From UBA1413 sp964472165 (GTDB lineage Bacteria > Bacteroidota > Bacteroidia > Bacteroidales > Prolixibacteraceae): 26,037 nucleotides of DNA. The stretch's first letter is position 1, and each line of letters opens with the position of its first letter. The translations under genes and the position numbers were made by a program. The notes below the pieces were generated by a model. It worked only from the letters and a program-made list of their open reading frames with translations, ran no database searches and was not told the origin of the DNA. The stretch lies in assembly GCA_964472165.1 (NCBI GenBank), contig CAYYJE010000042.1, positions 1 through 26,037 on the forward strand, given 5' to 3'. This document shows, piece after piece, positions 14,041 through 21,012 of the stretch.

Positions 14041-14436
14041 ATGAAGAAAATTGCACTCCCGGTTACCCGGGATAACCGGATTGATGATCATTTCGGCCAT
14101 TGCGAAATGTACGGCATTTACACCATCAACGAAGAGAACGGAATAAGCTCCGTCGACACCCTGCCTTCGGAGGCCGGGTGCGGATGCAAATCAAACATTG
14201 CCAATGTATTGGCAGCCAGGGGCGTGACGCTGATGATAGCCGGAGGCATCGGGAACGGGGCCATCAATGTGCTCAACAATCAGGGTATTGAAGTGATCCG
14301 CGGATGTTCAGGAAATGCCACAGAAGTGGTCAGGCTCTACCTGGCGGGAAAAATCACCGACAGCGGGGAAAGTTGCCGCACCCATGAACAACATCACGGC
14401 GAAGGGCATTCCGATGGCCACGAGTGTGCCCATTGA
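14041..14436 (+). CDS. NifX/NifB-type cluster-binding protein with His-rich tail
   Basis: This 131-residue protein is a second dinitrogenase iron-molybdenum cofactor biosynthesis domain protein. The opening MKKIALPVTRDNRIDDHFGH and the later IAGGIGNGAINVLNNQGIEV are typical. Unlike the other copy it has Cys47 and Cys49 in AGCGCKSN and Cys89 in IRGCSGN. It ends in a tail with six His and one Cys from about residue 114 (HEQHHGEGHSDGHECAH), a likely metal-binding extension. I chose the ATG at 14041; a TTG at 14020 is in frame but would add residues not seen in the family. The gene is convergent with the polyphosphate kinase gene, with only 13 nt between the stops. The metal and partner are unknown. 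Confidence 0.9.
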   Translation: MKKIALPVTRDNRIDDHFGHCEMYGIYTINEENGISSVDTLPSEAGCGCKSNIANVLAARGVTLMIAGGIGNGAINVLNNQGIEVIRGCSGNATEVVRLYLAGKITDSGESCRTHEQHHGEGHSDGHECAH

Positions 14437-14449
14437 GCTGCAGGGTACT

Positions 14450-15190
14450 TTACTTTCCGAACCGCTCTGACTCGAGCGCAGGCCACCCCAGATCCATCTG
14501 ACGGAGGGTCTTCAGCAGGATGTTGGCTGCAGCCCATGTTTTCTGCCAGTTGGAATCGGCCGGGATAACTTCCCAGGGAACACCGTTGCACTCCTCAAAA
14601 ATCCGCTGGTACACCTCCAGATACCTTTCCCTTTTCTGAAGGGTGTCCCAGTCTCCATCGTTGTGCTTCCAGTGTTTTTCCGGATTGGTGATCCGCTCAT
14701 TCAGCCGTTCTTCCTGTTTTTCGTTTGATACACTCATGTAAAACTTCAGGATGGTGGTCCCGTTGTGACGGAGCATCTCCTCAAACTGGTTGATCATGGC
14801 GTACCGCTGATCTATGACATTGGCCGGGATGTACCCCTCGACCGAGGGAACCAGGATATCCTCATAATGGGAGCGGACAAACACCTGTAGCATTCCTTTG
14901 GCAGGAGCATGCGGATGTATCCTCCAGAGGAAATCATGCGCGTACTCTTCAGTAGTAGGCTTTTTAAAACTTTTCACGGAAAGGCCTACCGGATTGCAGT
15001 ATTCCAGCAGGTCGCGCACCAAACCGTCCTTCCCCGAGGCATCGAGTCCCTGCAATACAATTAATATGCTGTTTTTCCTTTCCGCATACATCTGGTAATG
15101 CAATTCACCAATCTCTTTCAGCAGGGTCTTTGTTTCCTTTTTAACCGATTCTTTATCCAGCCCTTTGATTTTCGTAGTCAGATTCAACAT
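14450..15190 (-). CDS. PPK2-family polyphosphate kinase
   Basis: PPK2 enzymes transfer phosphate between polyphosphate and nucleoside mono- or diphosphates. The 246-residue protein has the single-domain PPK2 plan: the Walker A motif GLDASGKDG at residues 49-57, the family motif FVRSHYEDILVP in the middle, and YMSVSNEKQEERLNER, typical of the lid region, followed by PEKHWKHNDGDWD. The C-terminal WEVIPADSNWQKTWAA is also conserved. The length fits class I or III; assigning a substrate class needs a tree. It is divergent from the CBM48-like gene and convergent with the NifX-like gene. No clear TAnnTTTG box was found just upstream. Confidence 0.93.
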   Translation of the reverse strand: MLNLTTKIKGLDKESVKKETKTLLKEIGELHYQMYAERKNSILIVLQGLDASGKDGLVRDLLEYCNPVGLSVKSFKKPTTEEYAHDFLWRIHPHAPAKGMLQVFVRSHYEDILVPSVEGYIPANVIDQRYAMINQFEEMLRHNGTTILKFYMSVSNEKQEERLNERITNPEKHWKHNDGDWDTLQKRERYLEVYQRIFEECNGVPWEVIPADSNWQKTWAAANILLKTLRQMDLGWPALESERFGK

Positions 15191-15307
15191 AACAGTTGCT
15201 TTATTTTAAAATTTTCAAAACCTGAAAATACACATCTTTTTTTAGAAACAGGAGCTATTTCTGGACATTTTGCACAATCGTTTTAATTCCTCCACTTAAC
15301 AAATAAG

Positions 15308-15315
15308 TAACTTTG
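15308..15315 (+). promoter_or_regulatory. Putative -7 box for the CBM48-like gene
   Basis: TAACTTTG matches TAnnTTTG. It would give a leader of about 110 nt that contains the inverted repeat GGCACA...TGTGCC at 15371-15390 (6-bp stem). The 239-nt gap 15191-15429 otherwise shows no feature I can name. Confidence 0.3.
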
Positions 15316-15429
15316 AATTACTTAAGTGAAAATATATCAAAAAAACTCCTTTATTTTGCATCAGGAATAAGGCACAGCATCTGATGTGCCGCAATTAATT
15401 CCGAGTTTGTTAAATATTAAAATGCAATT

Positions 15430-15735
15430 ATGAGTATTAAAAAGCAATTTTTGAAATCGAAACCGGTTTGTAAAGTAACTTTCAAGGTTGCCAGGGAAAT
15501 ATCCAACGGAGCTTCAAAAGTGAATCTTGCCGGTGATTTCAATAACTGGAATGAAACTTCTGATGAAATGAATTCATTGAAAGATGGTTCATTTTCTCTG
15601 ACGGTGGATCTTGAGACAGGTCGGGAATACCAGTTCCGTTATTTGCTTGATGGCAGTACCTGGGTAAATGACGAAGAGGCTGACGGGTTCAAGAACAGTG
15701 GATTTGGTTCCCAGAATTCCCTTCTGGTACTTTAA
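15430..15735 (+). CDS. Stand-alone isoamylase N-terminal / CBM48-like domain protein
   Basis: This 101-residue protein consists almost entirely of one early-set beta-sandwich, the glycogen-binding CBM48/AMPK1 type. The signature VNLAGDFNNWNE is at about residues 36-47, followed by FSLTVDLETGREYQFRYLLDG and W-V-N-D. In larger proteins this domain precedes the catalytic part of branching or debranching enzymes and AMPK beta subunits; here no catalytic domain follows, and the gene ends at a strong terminator. There is no signal peptide, so it is cytoplasmic and may bind glycogen or another alpha-glucan. Its partner is unknown. It is divergent from the PPK2 gene. Confidence 0.88.
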   Translation: MSIKKQFLKSKPVCKVTFKVAREISNGASKVNLAGDFNNWNETSDEMNSLKDGSFSLTVDLETGREYQFRYLLDGSTWVNDEEADGFKNSGFGSQNSLLVL

Positions 15736-15780
15736 TTAATTTGAGTTGAAAGCACCAGGGCTGCAGAAGCCGGTTGATAA

Positions 15781-15815
15781 AAAAAGCCATCCGGGACTTA
15801 CCCGGATGGCTTTTT
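15781..15815. terminator. Bidirectional intrinsic terminator
   Basis: GCCATCCGGG (15786-15795) pairs exactly with CCCGGATGGC (15801-15810) across a 5-nt loop, with A5 before and T5 after the stem. It separates the CBM48-like gene from convergent rhaA. Confidence 0.95.
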
Positions 15816-15835
15816 AAATTTCACGAAGGTAAGGA

Positions 15836-17101
15836 CTAACGTTTGCTCAACACTTCCGTTTCATATTTCTGGATGGCAGTAATGAAATCAGTCCCCACTG
15901 GCACCTCATTGATCAAACAATAATAATTCCACACTGCACCAAAAGGCTTGGTTTTCATCAGTTCAAGCATGGCCAGTCTTTCAAAACTCTTGCCGGCATC
16001 TTCCCACTTACGGATTTCGGCTGTAGGTTCCAGCAAAGCGATCAGGAATGCCTGCTGTGCTGCACGGGTTCCCACCACGTAAGCACCCACGCGGTTCAGG
16101 CTGCCGTCGAAATAATCAAGGCCTACATTCACCCGCTTCAATGCGTTTGAACGCACAATCTCACTGGCAATCAGCTGAATTTCATCATTCAGTGTCACCA
16201 CATGGTCACTGTCCCAACGCACACCCCGGGTGACATGAAGCAACAATTCCGGAACAAACTGCAGGATCGATGAAATCTTGTCGCCAACCTGTTCCGTTGG
16301 ATGGAAATGGCCATTGTCAAGCGTAATCATTTTGTTGTTTTGGGAAGCATAGCATAGATAAAAGTCGTGCGACCCCACCACCATGGACTCGGAACCTATC
16401 CCGAACAATTTACTTTCCAGTCCGTCTTTCATCTGCTCCAAAGGATACTCCACGCTGAAAATCTGGTCCAAAGAATCTTTCAACAAAGCCCTGTATGAAT
16501 TACGGTCTACAGGAGTATCCTTCGAACCGTCTGGAATCCAGAGGTTGTGCACACACGGCGTTCCCAGCTGCTTTCCCATTTCTGCCGAAATCAGACGGCA
16601 CCTTTTTACGTGTTCGATCCAGAATTTGCGGTATTCTTCATTTTTACTCGACAAGGTAAACCCATCGTCAGCCTTCGGATGAGAAAAACAGGTGCAGTTA
16701 AAATCAAGGCCTACACCCCTGACTTTGGCCCAGTCGATCCATCCCTGGAAATGTTTTACCCCGATCTGGTCACGATCAACCCTTTCACCTCCGAAATCAC
16801 CATATATGGCATGAAGACTAAGCCGCTGTTTTCCCGGCAAAAGCGAAAAGACTTTGTCCAGATCGGCTTTCATTTCATCCATGTTCCTGGCTTTCCCGGG
16901 GTAATTGCCCGTTACCTGGATTCCTCCACCGCCAAGAGTGGCATCCGGCGTTTCAAAGCCGCCAACATCATCGGTCTGCCAGCAATGAAGACTGATCACC
17001 AATTCATCAAGCTTTTTCAGCGCTTCATCTGTATTGATTCCCATTTCTGCGTATTCCTGTTTCGCCAGGTCATACGCTTTCTCGATAAACTCTCTTTTCA
17101 T
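15836..17101 (-). CDS. rhaA: L-rhamnose isomerase
   Basis: RhaA converts L-rhamnose to L-rhamnulose in the cytoplasm and needs divalent metal ions. The 421-residue length equals the family standard of about 419. Family features include ISLHCWQTDDVGGFE near the N-terminus, CTCFSHPKADDGFTLS, the metal-site loop LDNGHFHPTEQVGDK, and RVNVGLDYFDGSLNRVG towards the C-terminus. The gene is last in a minus-strand rhaT-rhaM-rhaA series, 91 nt after rhaM. The rhamnulokinase and rhamnulose-1-phosphate aldolase genes are not in the window. A TAnnTTTG box sits almost at the ATG, so rhaA may also have its own nearly leaderless promoter. Confidence 0.96.
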   Translation of the reverse strand: MKREFIEKAYDLAKQEYAEMGINTDEALKKLDELVISLHCWQTDDVGGFETPDATLGGGGIQVTGNYPGKARNMDEMKADLDKVFSLLPGKQRLSLHAIYGDFGGERVDRDQIGVKHFQGWIDWAKVRGVGLDFNCTCFSHPKADDGFTLSSKNEEYRKFWIEHVKRCRLISAEMGKQLGTPCVHNLWIPDGSKDTPVDRNSYRALLKDSLDQIFSVEYPLEQMKDGLESKLFGIGSESMVVGSHDFYLCYASQNNKMITLDNGHFHPTEQVGDKISSILQFVPELLLHVTRGVRWDSDHVVTLNDEIQLIASEIVRSNALKRVNVGLDYFDGSLNRVGAYVVGTRAAQQAFLIALLEPTAEIRKWEDAGKSFERLAMLELMKTKPFGAVWNYYCLINEVPVGTDFITAIQKYETEVLSKR

Positions 17102-17105
17102 TGTA

Positions 17106-17113
17106 CAAAATTA
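17106..17113 (-). promoter_or_regulatory. Possible internal -7 box immediately before rhaA
   Basis: Minus-strand TAATTTTG ends 4 nt before the rhaA ATG at 17101. If active, the transcript would start at or next to the start codon. The surrounding gap is AT-rich, so a chance match is possible. Confidence 0.25.
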
Positions 17114-17192
17114 TTATGTTAATTATATGATTTTCCGAAAACAACTTCACTCCCCTACTCCACATCATCCTAACCATCTGTTTTCCAATCCG

Positions 17193-17507
17193 CTATTCCA
17201 TGTAAAAAACTTCTTCAAGCGGAATTGTCACCGGAGAATTGTCGGGATTGGTTTCCATAATATCCTTCATATAATCCCACCATTTTGCCACAACGGGATT
17301 TACGCCCATATCCTGTGAAGACTCTTCCCCGCTCACTTTCTGGACCCCAAAGAGCAAATTCGTCTCCTCATCGAGGAAAATGGAATAATCGGAGACTCCG
17401 CCATTCTTGATCATCTCCTTAAGCTCTGGCCAGATGGCATTGTGTCTTTTAATGTATTCCTCCCGGCAGCCGGGCTTCATTTTCATTTTAAAACCGAATC
17501 TCTTCAT
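17193..17507 (-). CDS. rhaM: L-rhamnose mutarotase
   Basis: RhaM interconverts the alpha and beta anomers of L-rhamnose so that the isomerase gets its preferred form. The 104-residue length is exact for the family. Visible conserved parts are MKRFGFKMKMKPGCREEYIK, RHNAIWPELKEMIKNGGV, NLLFGVQKV and the C-terminal VAKWWDYMKDIMETNPDN, which includes the paired tryptophans of the active site region. It follows rhaT by 10 nt, so the two are cotranscribed. The single-domain dimeric ferredoxin-like fold and the rha context leave no serious alternative. Confidence 0.95.
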   Translation of the reverse strand: MKRFGFKMKMKPGCREEYIKRHNAIWPELKEMIKNGGVSDYSIFLDEETNLLFGVQKVSGEESSQDMGVNPVVAKWWDYMKDIMETNPDNSPVTIPLEEVFYME

Positions 17508-17517
17508 GGCGATCTTT

Positions 17518-18552
17518 TTAGAAGTTAATCATGAAAGTTGAAAAGATCAGAATTGCCAGACCAATAAAGAGCACAGTCATGGTGGTTTTGTTGACCCCTT
17601 TCCACTCTTTCAGGACAATACCCCACACGTTGCTGAAGACTACATTGAGTGACATCAGGATGCTCCAGGAGAAAATCATAATCACACTGCCTTCGGCAAA
17701 GAAACTTTTTCCGATGCTGAGACCGAAAAACTGGGAATACCAGAGCACACCAGCCAGTGCACAGAAGAGCAGGTTATTGATCCAGACTTTCCGGTCCACA
17801 CTTGTATAATCGCTGAATGTTTTATTTTTTCCGTTCTGGTAAAGGCAATAAATGGCATTGGTAAGAAATCCTCCCAGGGTGACCATCAGGGTGGCTGGTA
17901 GAGAAACGAACAATTTGCGGGCTCCCATGGCTTCAGCGGCTTCGGCGAGGGGCTTACCCGCTTCGAGTCCGAAGTTAAAACAGGCGCTCATCACCCCTGC
18001 GAGTAAAGCCACCAACAACCCTTTACCCAGTGCAAAATCCTTGATTGCTGCCCGCTTTTGCTCCTCGGTCATATTTTGAGCCCGAAGGCTTCCTGCATAC
18101 CCGATGGTGGCAATCCCTGCCAGGGCAACACAAACCGAAATCAACAACAAAAGCCCTTTTCCTTCAAAGAGATTGGTTCCCGACATCATCGCGGGGATGA
18201 TGGTACCAAAAGCCGAACAGGTACCCAGGGCAACCGACTGGCCCATGGCAATCCCAAGATAGCGCATACTCAGGCCAAAGGTAAGGCCTCCTACTCCCCA
18301 CAACACGCCAAAACCCAAGGCTTTAAGGGCAGCGCTTCCTCCTCCCGATGAAAGAATCTCACCAAGCGTGTGGCCTGCCGGAACAGCCAGTAAAGCGCCC
18401 AGAACCGGAAATACAAGCCAGGCAAATATTCCCTGGGTCAGCCAGAAACTTTCCCATGACCATTTTTTAACCTTGTTGATCGGGACATAAGAGCTGGATT
18501 GTCCGAAACTGCCGACGGCAATAATCAATATTCCAATAAGTGAAGTCATCAT
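17518..18552 (-). CDS. rhaT: L-rhamnose:H+ symporter
   Basis: RhaT is an inner-membrane proton symporter for L-rhamnose. The 344-residue length matches the family, and about ten hydrophobic segments are spread along the protein, for example MTSLIGILIIAVGSF at the N-terminus and MTVLFIGLAILIFSTFMI at the C-terminus. Family-typical parts are SFGQSSSYVPINKVKKWSWE near residue 15 and LGIAMGQSVALGTCSAFGT. It leads the rha operon and is divergent from the cyclase-family gene at 18679. The cytoplasmic transport, mutarotation and isomerisation steps are thus encoded in order. Two consecutive ATG codons (18552 and 18549) are possible starts. Confidence 0.95.
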   Translation of the reverse strand: MMTSLIGILIIAVGSFGQSSSYVPINKVKKWSWESFWLTQGIFAWLVFPVLGALLAVPAGHTLGEILSSGGGSAALKALGFGVLWGVGGLTFGLSMRYLGIAMGQSVALGTCSAFGTIIPAMMSGTNLFEGKGLLLLISVCVALAGIATIGYAGSLRAQNMTEEQKRAAIKDFALGKGLLVALLAGVMSACFNFGLEAGKPLAEAAEAMGARKLFVSLPATLMVTLGGFLTNAIYCLYQNGKNKTFSDYTSVDRKVWINNLLFCALAGVLWYSQFFGLSIGKSFFAEGSVIMIFSWSILMSLNVVFSNVWGIVLKEWKGVNKTTMTVLFIGLAILIFSTFMINF

Positions 18553-18583
18553 TGCTTTTAGTATGATTTAGATTTAATTTTTC

Positions 18584-18591
18584 CAAAATTA
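18584..18591 (-). promoter_or_regulatory. Putative -7 box for the rha operon
   Basis: Minus-strand TAATTTTG matches TAnnTTTG and lies 31 nt upstream of the rhaT ATG. No TTTG is present at the ideal -33 distance. Confidence 0.4.
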
Positions 18592-18632
18592 ACCATTCAT
18601 CCCATTCCCTTCTTATAAATTTTGAACATTTT

Positions 18633-18667
18633 TTTGCACAATATGATAATATATAGTGATACTTTTG
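18633..18667 (+). promoter_or_regulatory. Putative promoter of the cyclase-family gene
   Basis: TTTG at 18633-18636 and TACTTTTG at 18660-18667 resemble -33 and -7 elements, though the 23-nt spacing is longer than ideal. The -7 box ends 11 nt before the chosen ATG at 18679, which supports that start over the upstream TTG at 18622. Confidence 0.45.
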
Positions 18668-18678
18668 AAAGAAAAAAG

Positions 18679-19344
18679 ATGCCACTTATTGACCTGACTC
18701 ATCCGATTCATGCAGGAATGCCGGTCTATCCCGGGAAACCGCAACCGGTGGTTGTCCAGAGTGCAGAAATAGAAAATGAAGGATACAGGGAATTGACACT
18801 GGGATTTGATGGCCATACCGGCACCCACATGGATGCACCTGCCCATATGCTTCCGATGGGGAAAACGCTCGACCAGTTATCTGTTTCCCATTTTTACGGA
18901 GATGCGGCTGTGATTCTCATTCCGGAAAACACATCTGTTATCGGCATTTCCCTGCTGGAACCTTTCAGAGAGACCATTACCGCAGCTGAATTTGTTTTAC
19001 TGGTCACCGGATGGAGCAAATTTTGGGGGGAGGAAAACTACCTGGCCGGTTTCCCGGTGCTCTCTGAAGAGGCAGCGCGGTGGCTGGTCGGTTTCACACT
19101 AAAAGGGATCGGGATTGATGCGATTTCTGTGGATCCCCTTGATTCGGAGACCTGGCAGGTGCACCATATTCTCTTTAATGCAGGATTCATCATTGTGGAG
19201 AATTTGCGCTTTCCCGCCGGGTTTAACGTGAACAAATGCAGGTTCATCTCTCTTCCCCTCCTGGTTGAAAACAGTGACGGGGCACCTGTCAGGGCAGTTG
19301 TCCAAATAGATGAAAAGCAATCTTCAGAATTGTCTTTCCTGTAA
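18679..19344 (+). CDS. Cyclase-family metal-dependent hydrolase (kynurenine formamidase-like)
   Basis: This 221-residue protein belongs to the cyclase / kynurenine formamidase-like family (PF04199). The family metal-binding motif HxGTHxDxPxH is present as HTGTHMDAPAH at residues 46-56, preceded by the usual opening MPLIDLTHPIHAGMPVYPG. The downstream GIDAISVDPLD and AGFIIVENL also match the fold. Members hydrolyse N-formylkynurenine, isatin and related amides or lactone-like substrates, and many have unknown substrates. No tryptophan-degradation gene is nearby. The gene is divergent from rhaT and its stop is 5 nt from the convergent glycosyltransferase stop. A sugar-lactone role is possible from context but has no direct support. 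Confidence 0.88.
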   Translation: MPLIDLTHPIHAGMPVYPGKPQPVVVQSAEIENEGYRELTLGFDGHTGTHMDAPAHMLPMGKTLDQLSVSHFYGDAAVILIPENTSVIGISLLEPFRETITAAEFVLLVTGWSKFWGEENYLAGFPVLSEEAARWLVGFTLKGIGIDAISVDPLDSETWQVHHILFNAGFIIVENLRFPAGFNVNKCRFISLPLLVENSDGAPVRAVVQIDEKQSSELSFL

Positions 19345-19349
19345 TTCCT

Positions 19350-20813
19350 TTACTTTCCTGATTTGTTTGCCTGTAACCTGGCCATCAGCTCGATGGTTCG
19401 CAGCCGGTCCTTGTAAAGATTATGGTTGTTCATTTTTACCACATCGAGCGAAGCGTCTGAATTTTCCTCCCACCTCCGGCACAAATAGAGGGGTTCGTAA
19501 ATGCGGCCGATGCGCCATGTCCGCGACAAACGGATCCCGACGGCATAATCCTCTCCATAGCTGGTGTTGGGGATGCGGACCTTCCTCAGCAATGAGGTAA
19601 AGAATGCCCGGGGAGCCCCCAGTCCGTTGATGCGCAGGGCATTGTTGGGGCCGTTGTCAGGCGTCCATTCTTTGTGGTCAATTACCCCCGGGGGAATCTC
19701 TTCGAGTCTGAAATTGACCATCCTGTAAGATCCCACCACCATGGCGCACTTTTCTGTGTAGAAGCAATCCACAATTTTCTGAATCACATGGTCGTCAATA
19801 TAAATATCGTCGCTGTCGAGCTGGATGGCGAACCTTCCGCACCGGGGATCCATGATGGCGGTTGTCCAGCATCCGCCAATCCCCAGGTCATTTCGCGCAG
19901 GGATTAGGTGAACAAGCCGGGAATCCCCGGCAGCTATCCCGCTGAGGATCTCCGTGGTACCGTCGGTTGAATGGTTGTCGACCACGATGAGGTTGAAGCT
20001 GAATGCTGCCTGCTGGGTGAGCACCGACCTGACCGCATCCTCGATGGTCCGGACACGGTTACGTACGGGAATCACCACCGTCGCTTCGCAGGGAAATTCT
20101 CCGCCTGACAGTTCCACTTCCCTGAATCCGGGTTTCAGCCATCCTCCGATGGCCTTCAGATGCAGGGTGCAGGCCTCTTCCATCTCGATCTGGACGACCC
20201 TGTTGCGGGGATCGACGTAATCGAACTGTTTCTCTCCCGACAGGCGGGTGTCGGTTTCCACTTCCGAATAGAGAAATTCCGGAATCCTGACCAGGGAGTG
20301 GTTTTGGGAAACCCGCAACCGCAGGTCAAAGAGGGCGGCATAGCGGAATTCCTTTTCCATGCCGGCAACAGCTTTCTTCAGGGCGGCAGTGTCAAAAAGA
20401 AGCACCGACCCGAAGTTGAAGTCATCACGCAAACTTCCCTGCTGGTAGTCGATGACGGGGTTGGGCAGCAGCTTCCCCTCCTTCATGGCGTAATAGTCGG
20501 AGTAAAGCTGTCCGGCCCCGGTATCTTCCGCCACCTGCACCATCCTTTCCAGAGCCCAGGGCCCAGGACTCAGTGGCAGCGCCTTGGTGTAGAGGAGAGT
20601 GAAATTCCCGGAAGCCATTGCTGCGATTTCCCGCATGGTTTCCGTGGAGGTGAACGATCCTGACATCAGTTTAATGCCTTCGGGAAAAAGCTCTTTTTGG
20701 AGGTTGCCCTTATTCAAGACCCAAATTTCACCGGTGAGGGCTGAGTGCCTCAGGGCTTGTATGGTTTTGTTGAGGTCGCCGGCATTCCCGCCGGCCAGAA
20801 AACAACTGATCAT
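19350..20813 (-). CDS. Glycosyltransferase family 2 protein, apparent tandem GT-A domains
   Basis: The 487-residue protein carries a clear GT2 domain in its C-terminal half: ATVVIPVRN at residues 244-252, VVDNHSTDGT at 277-286 and the nucleotide-sugar metal motif QLDSDDIY at 331-338. The N-terminal 200 residues resemble a degenerate GT2 fold, with GEIWVLNKG, a run ending GAGQLYSDYY at about 99-108, and GSVLLFDTAALKKAV, but no full DXD motif. This suggests a two-domain enzyme in which only the second half is catalytic. There is no membrane segment. Neither the donor nor the acceptor can be predicted. It is divergent from the sugar kinase gene and convergent with the cyclase gene, so it is probably transcribed alone. 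Confidence 0.85.
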   Translation of the reverse strand: MISCFLAGGNAGDLNKTIQALRHSALTGEIWVLNKGNLQKELFPEGIKLMSGSFTSTETMREIAAMASGNFTLLYTKALPLSPGPWALERMVQVAEDTGAGQLYSDYYAMKEGKLLPNPVIDYQQGSLRDDFNFGSVLLFDTAALKKAVAGMEKEFRYAALFDLRLRVSQNHSLVRIPEFLYSEVETDTRLSGEKQFDYVDPRNRVVQIEMEEACTLHLKAIGGWLKPGFREVELSGGEFPCEATVVIPVRNRVRTIEDAVRSVLTQQAAFSFNLIVVDNHSTDGTTEILSGIAAGDSRLVHLIPARNDLGIGGCWTTAIMDPRCGRFAIQLDSDDIYIDDHVIQKIVDCFYTEKCAMVVGSYRMVNFRLEEIPPGVIDHKEWTPDNGPNNALRINGLGAPRAFFTSLLRKVRIPNTSYGEDYAVGIRLSRTWRIGRIYEPLYLCRRWEENSDASLDVVKMNNHNLYKDRLRTIELMARLQANKSGK

Positions 20814-20981
20814 CCTTTCCTGGTTTTAACGTTCGACAATATAACCTTGGTGACCGCATTCCCCGAGGTTTCTGCTGGGGGTATGCGAATGCTGACCGGT
20901 GGTAAAGTTAATAAGAGCGCCTGTGAAACCCAATTTTTTCAGCGATTTATCAGGCTGCTTTTTAAAAGGAATTTATTTCCC

Positions 20982-20989
20982 TACTTTTG
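20982..20989 (+). promoter_or_regulatory. Putative -7 box for the kinase-murQ pair
   Basis: TACTTTTG matches TAnnTTTG and ends 23 nt before the ATG at 21013. The box lies inside a longer open extension of the same frame, supporting the internal ATG as the start. Confidence 0.5.
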
Positions 20990-21012
20990 GGACGCTGCAA
21001 AATCAAAGTGTG

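Noticed and set aside
9168..14436. NifX-like genes considered as part of a nitrogen-fixation cluster
   Set aside because: No nifH, nifD, nifK, nifE, nifN or nifB is present; the set of neighbours fits an ORP-type locus better.
15371..15390. Inverted repeat GGCACA...TGTGCC before the CBM48-like gene considered as a riboswitch or terminator
   Set aside because: A single 6-bp stem without a T tract or further conserved structure is too little to support either.
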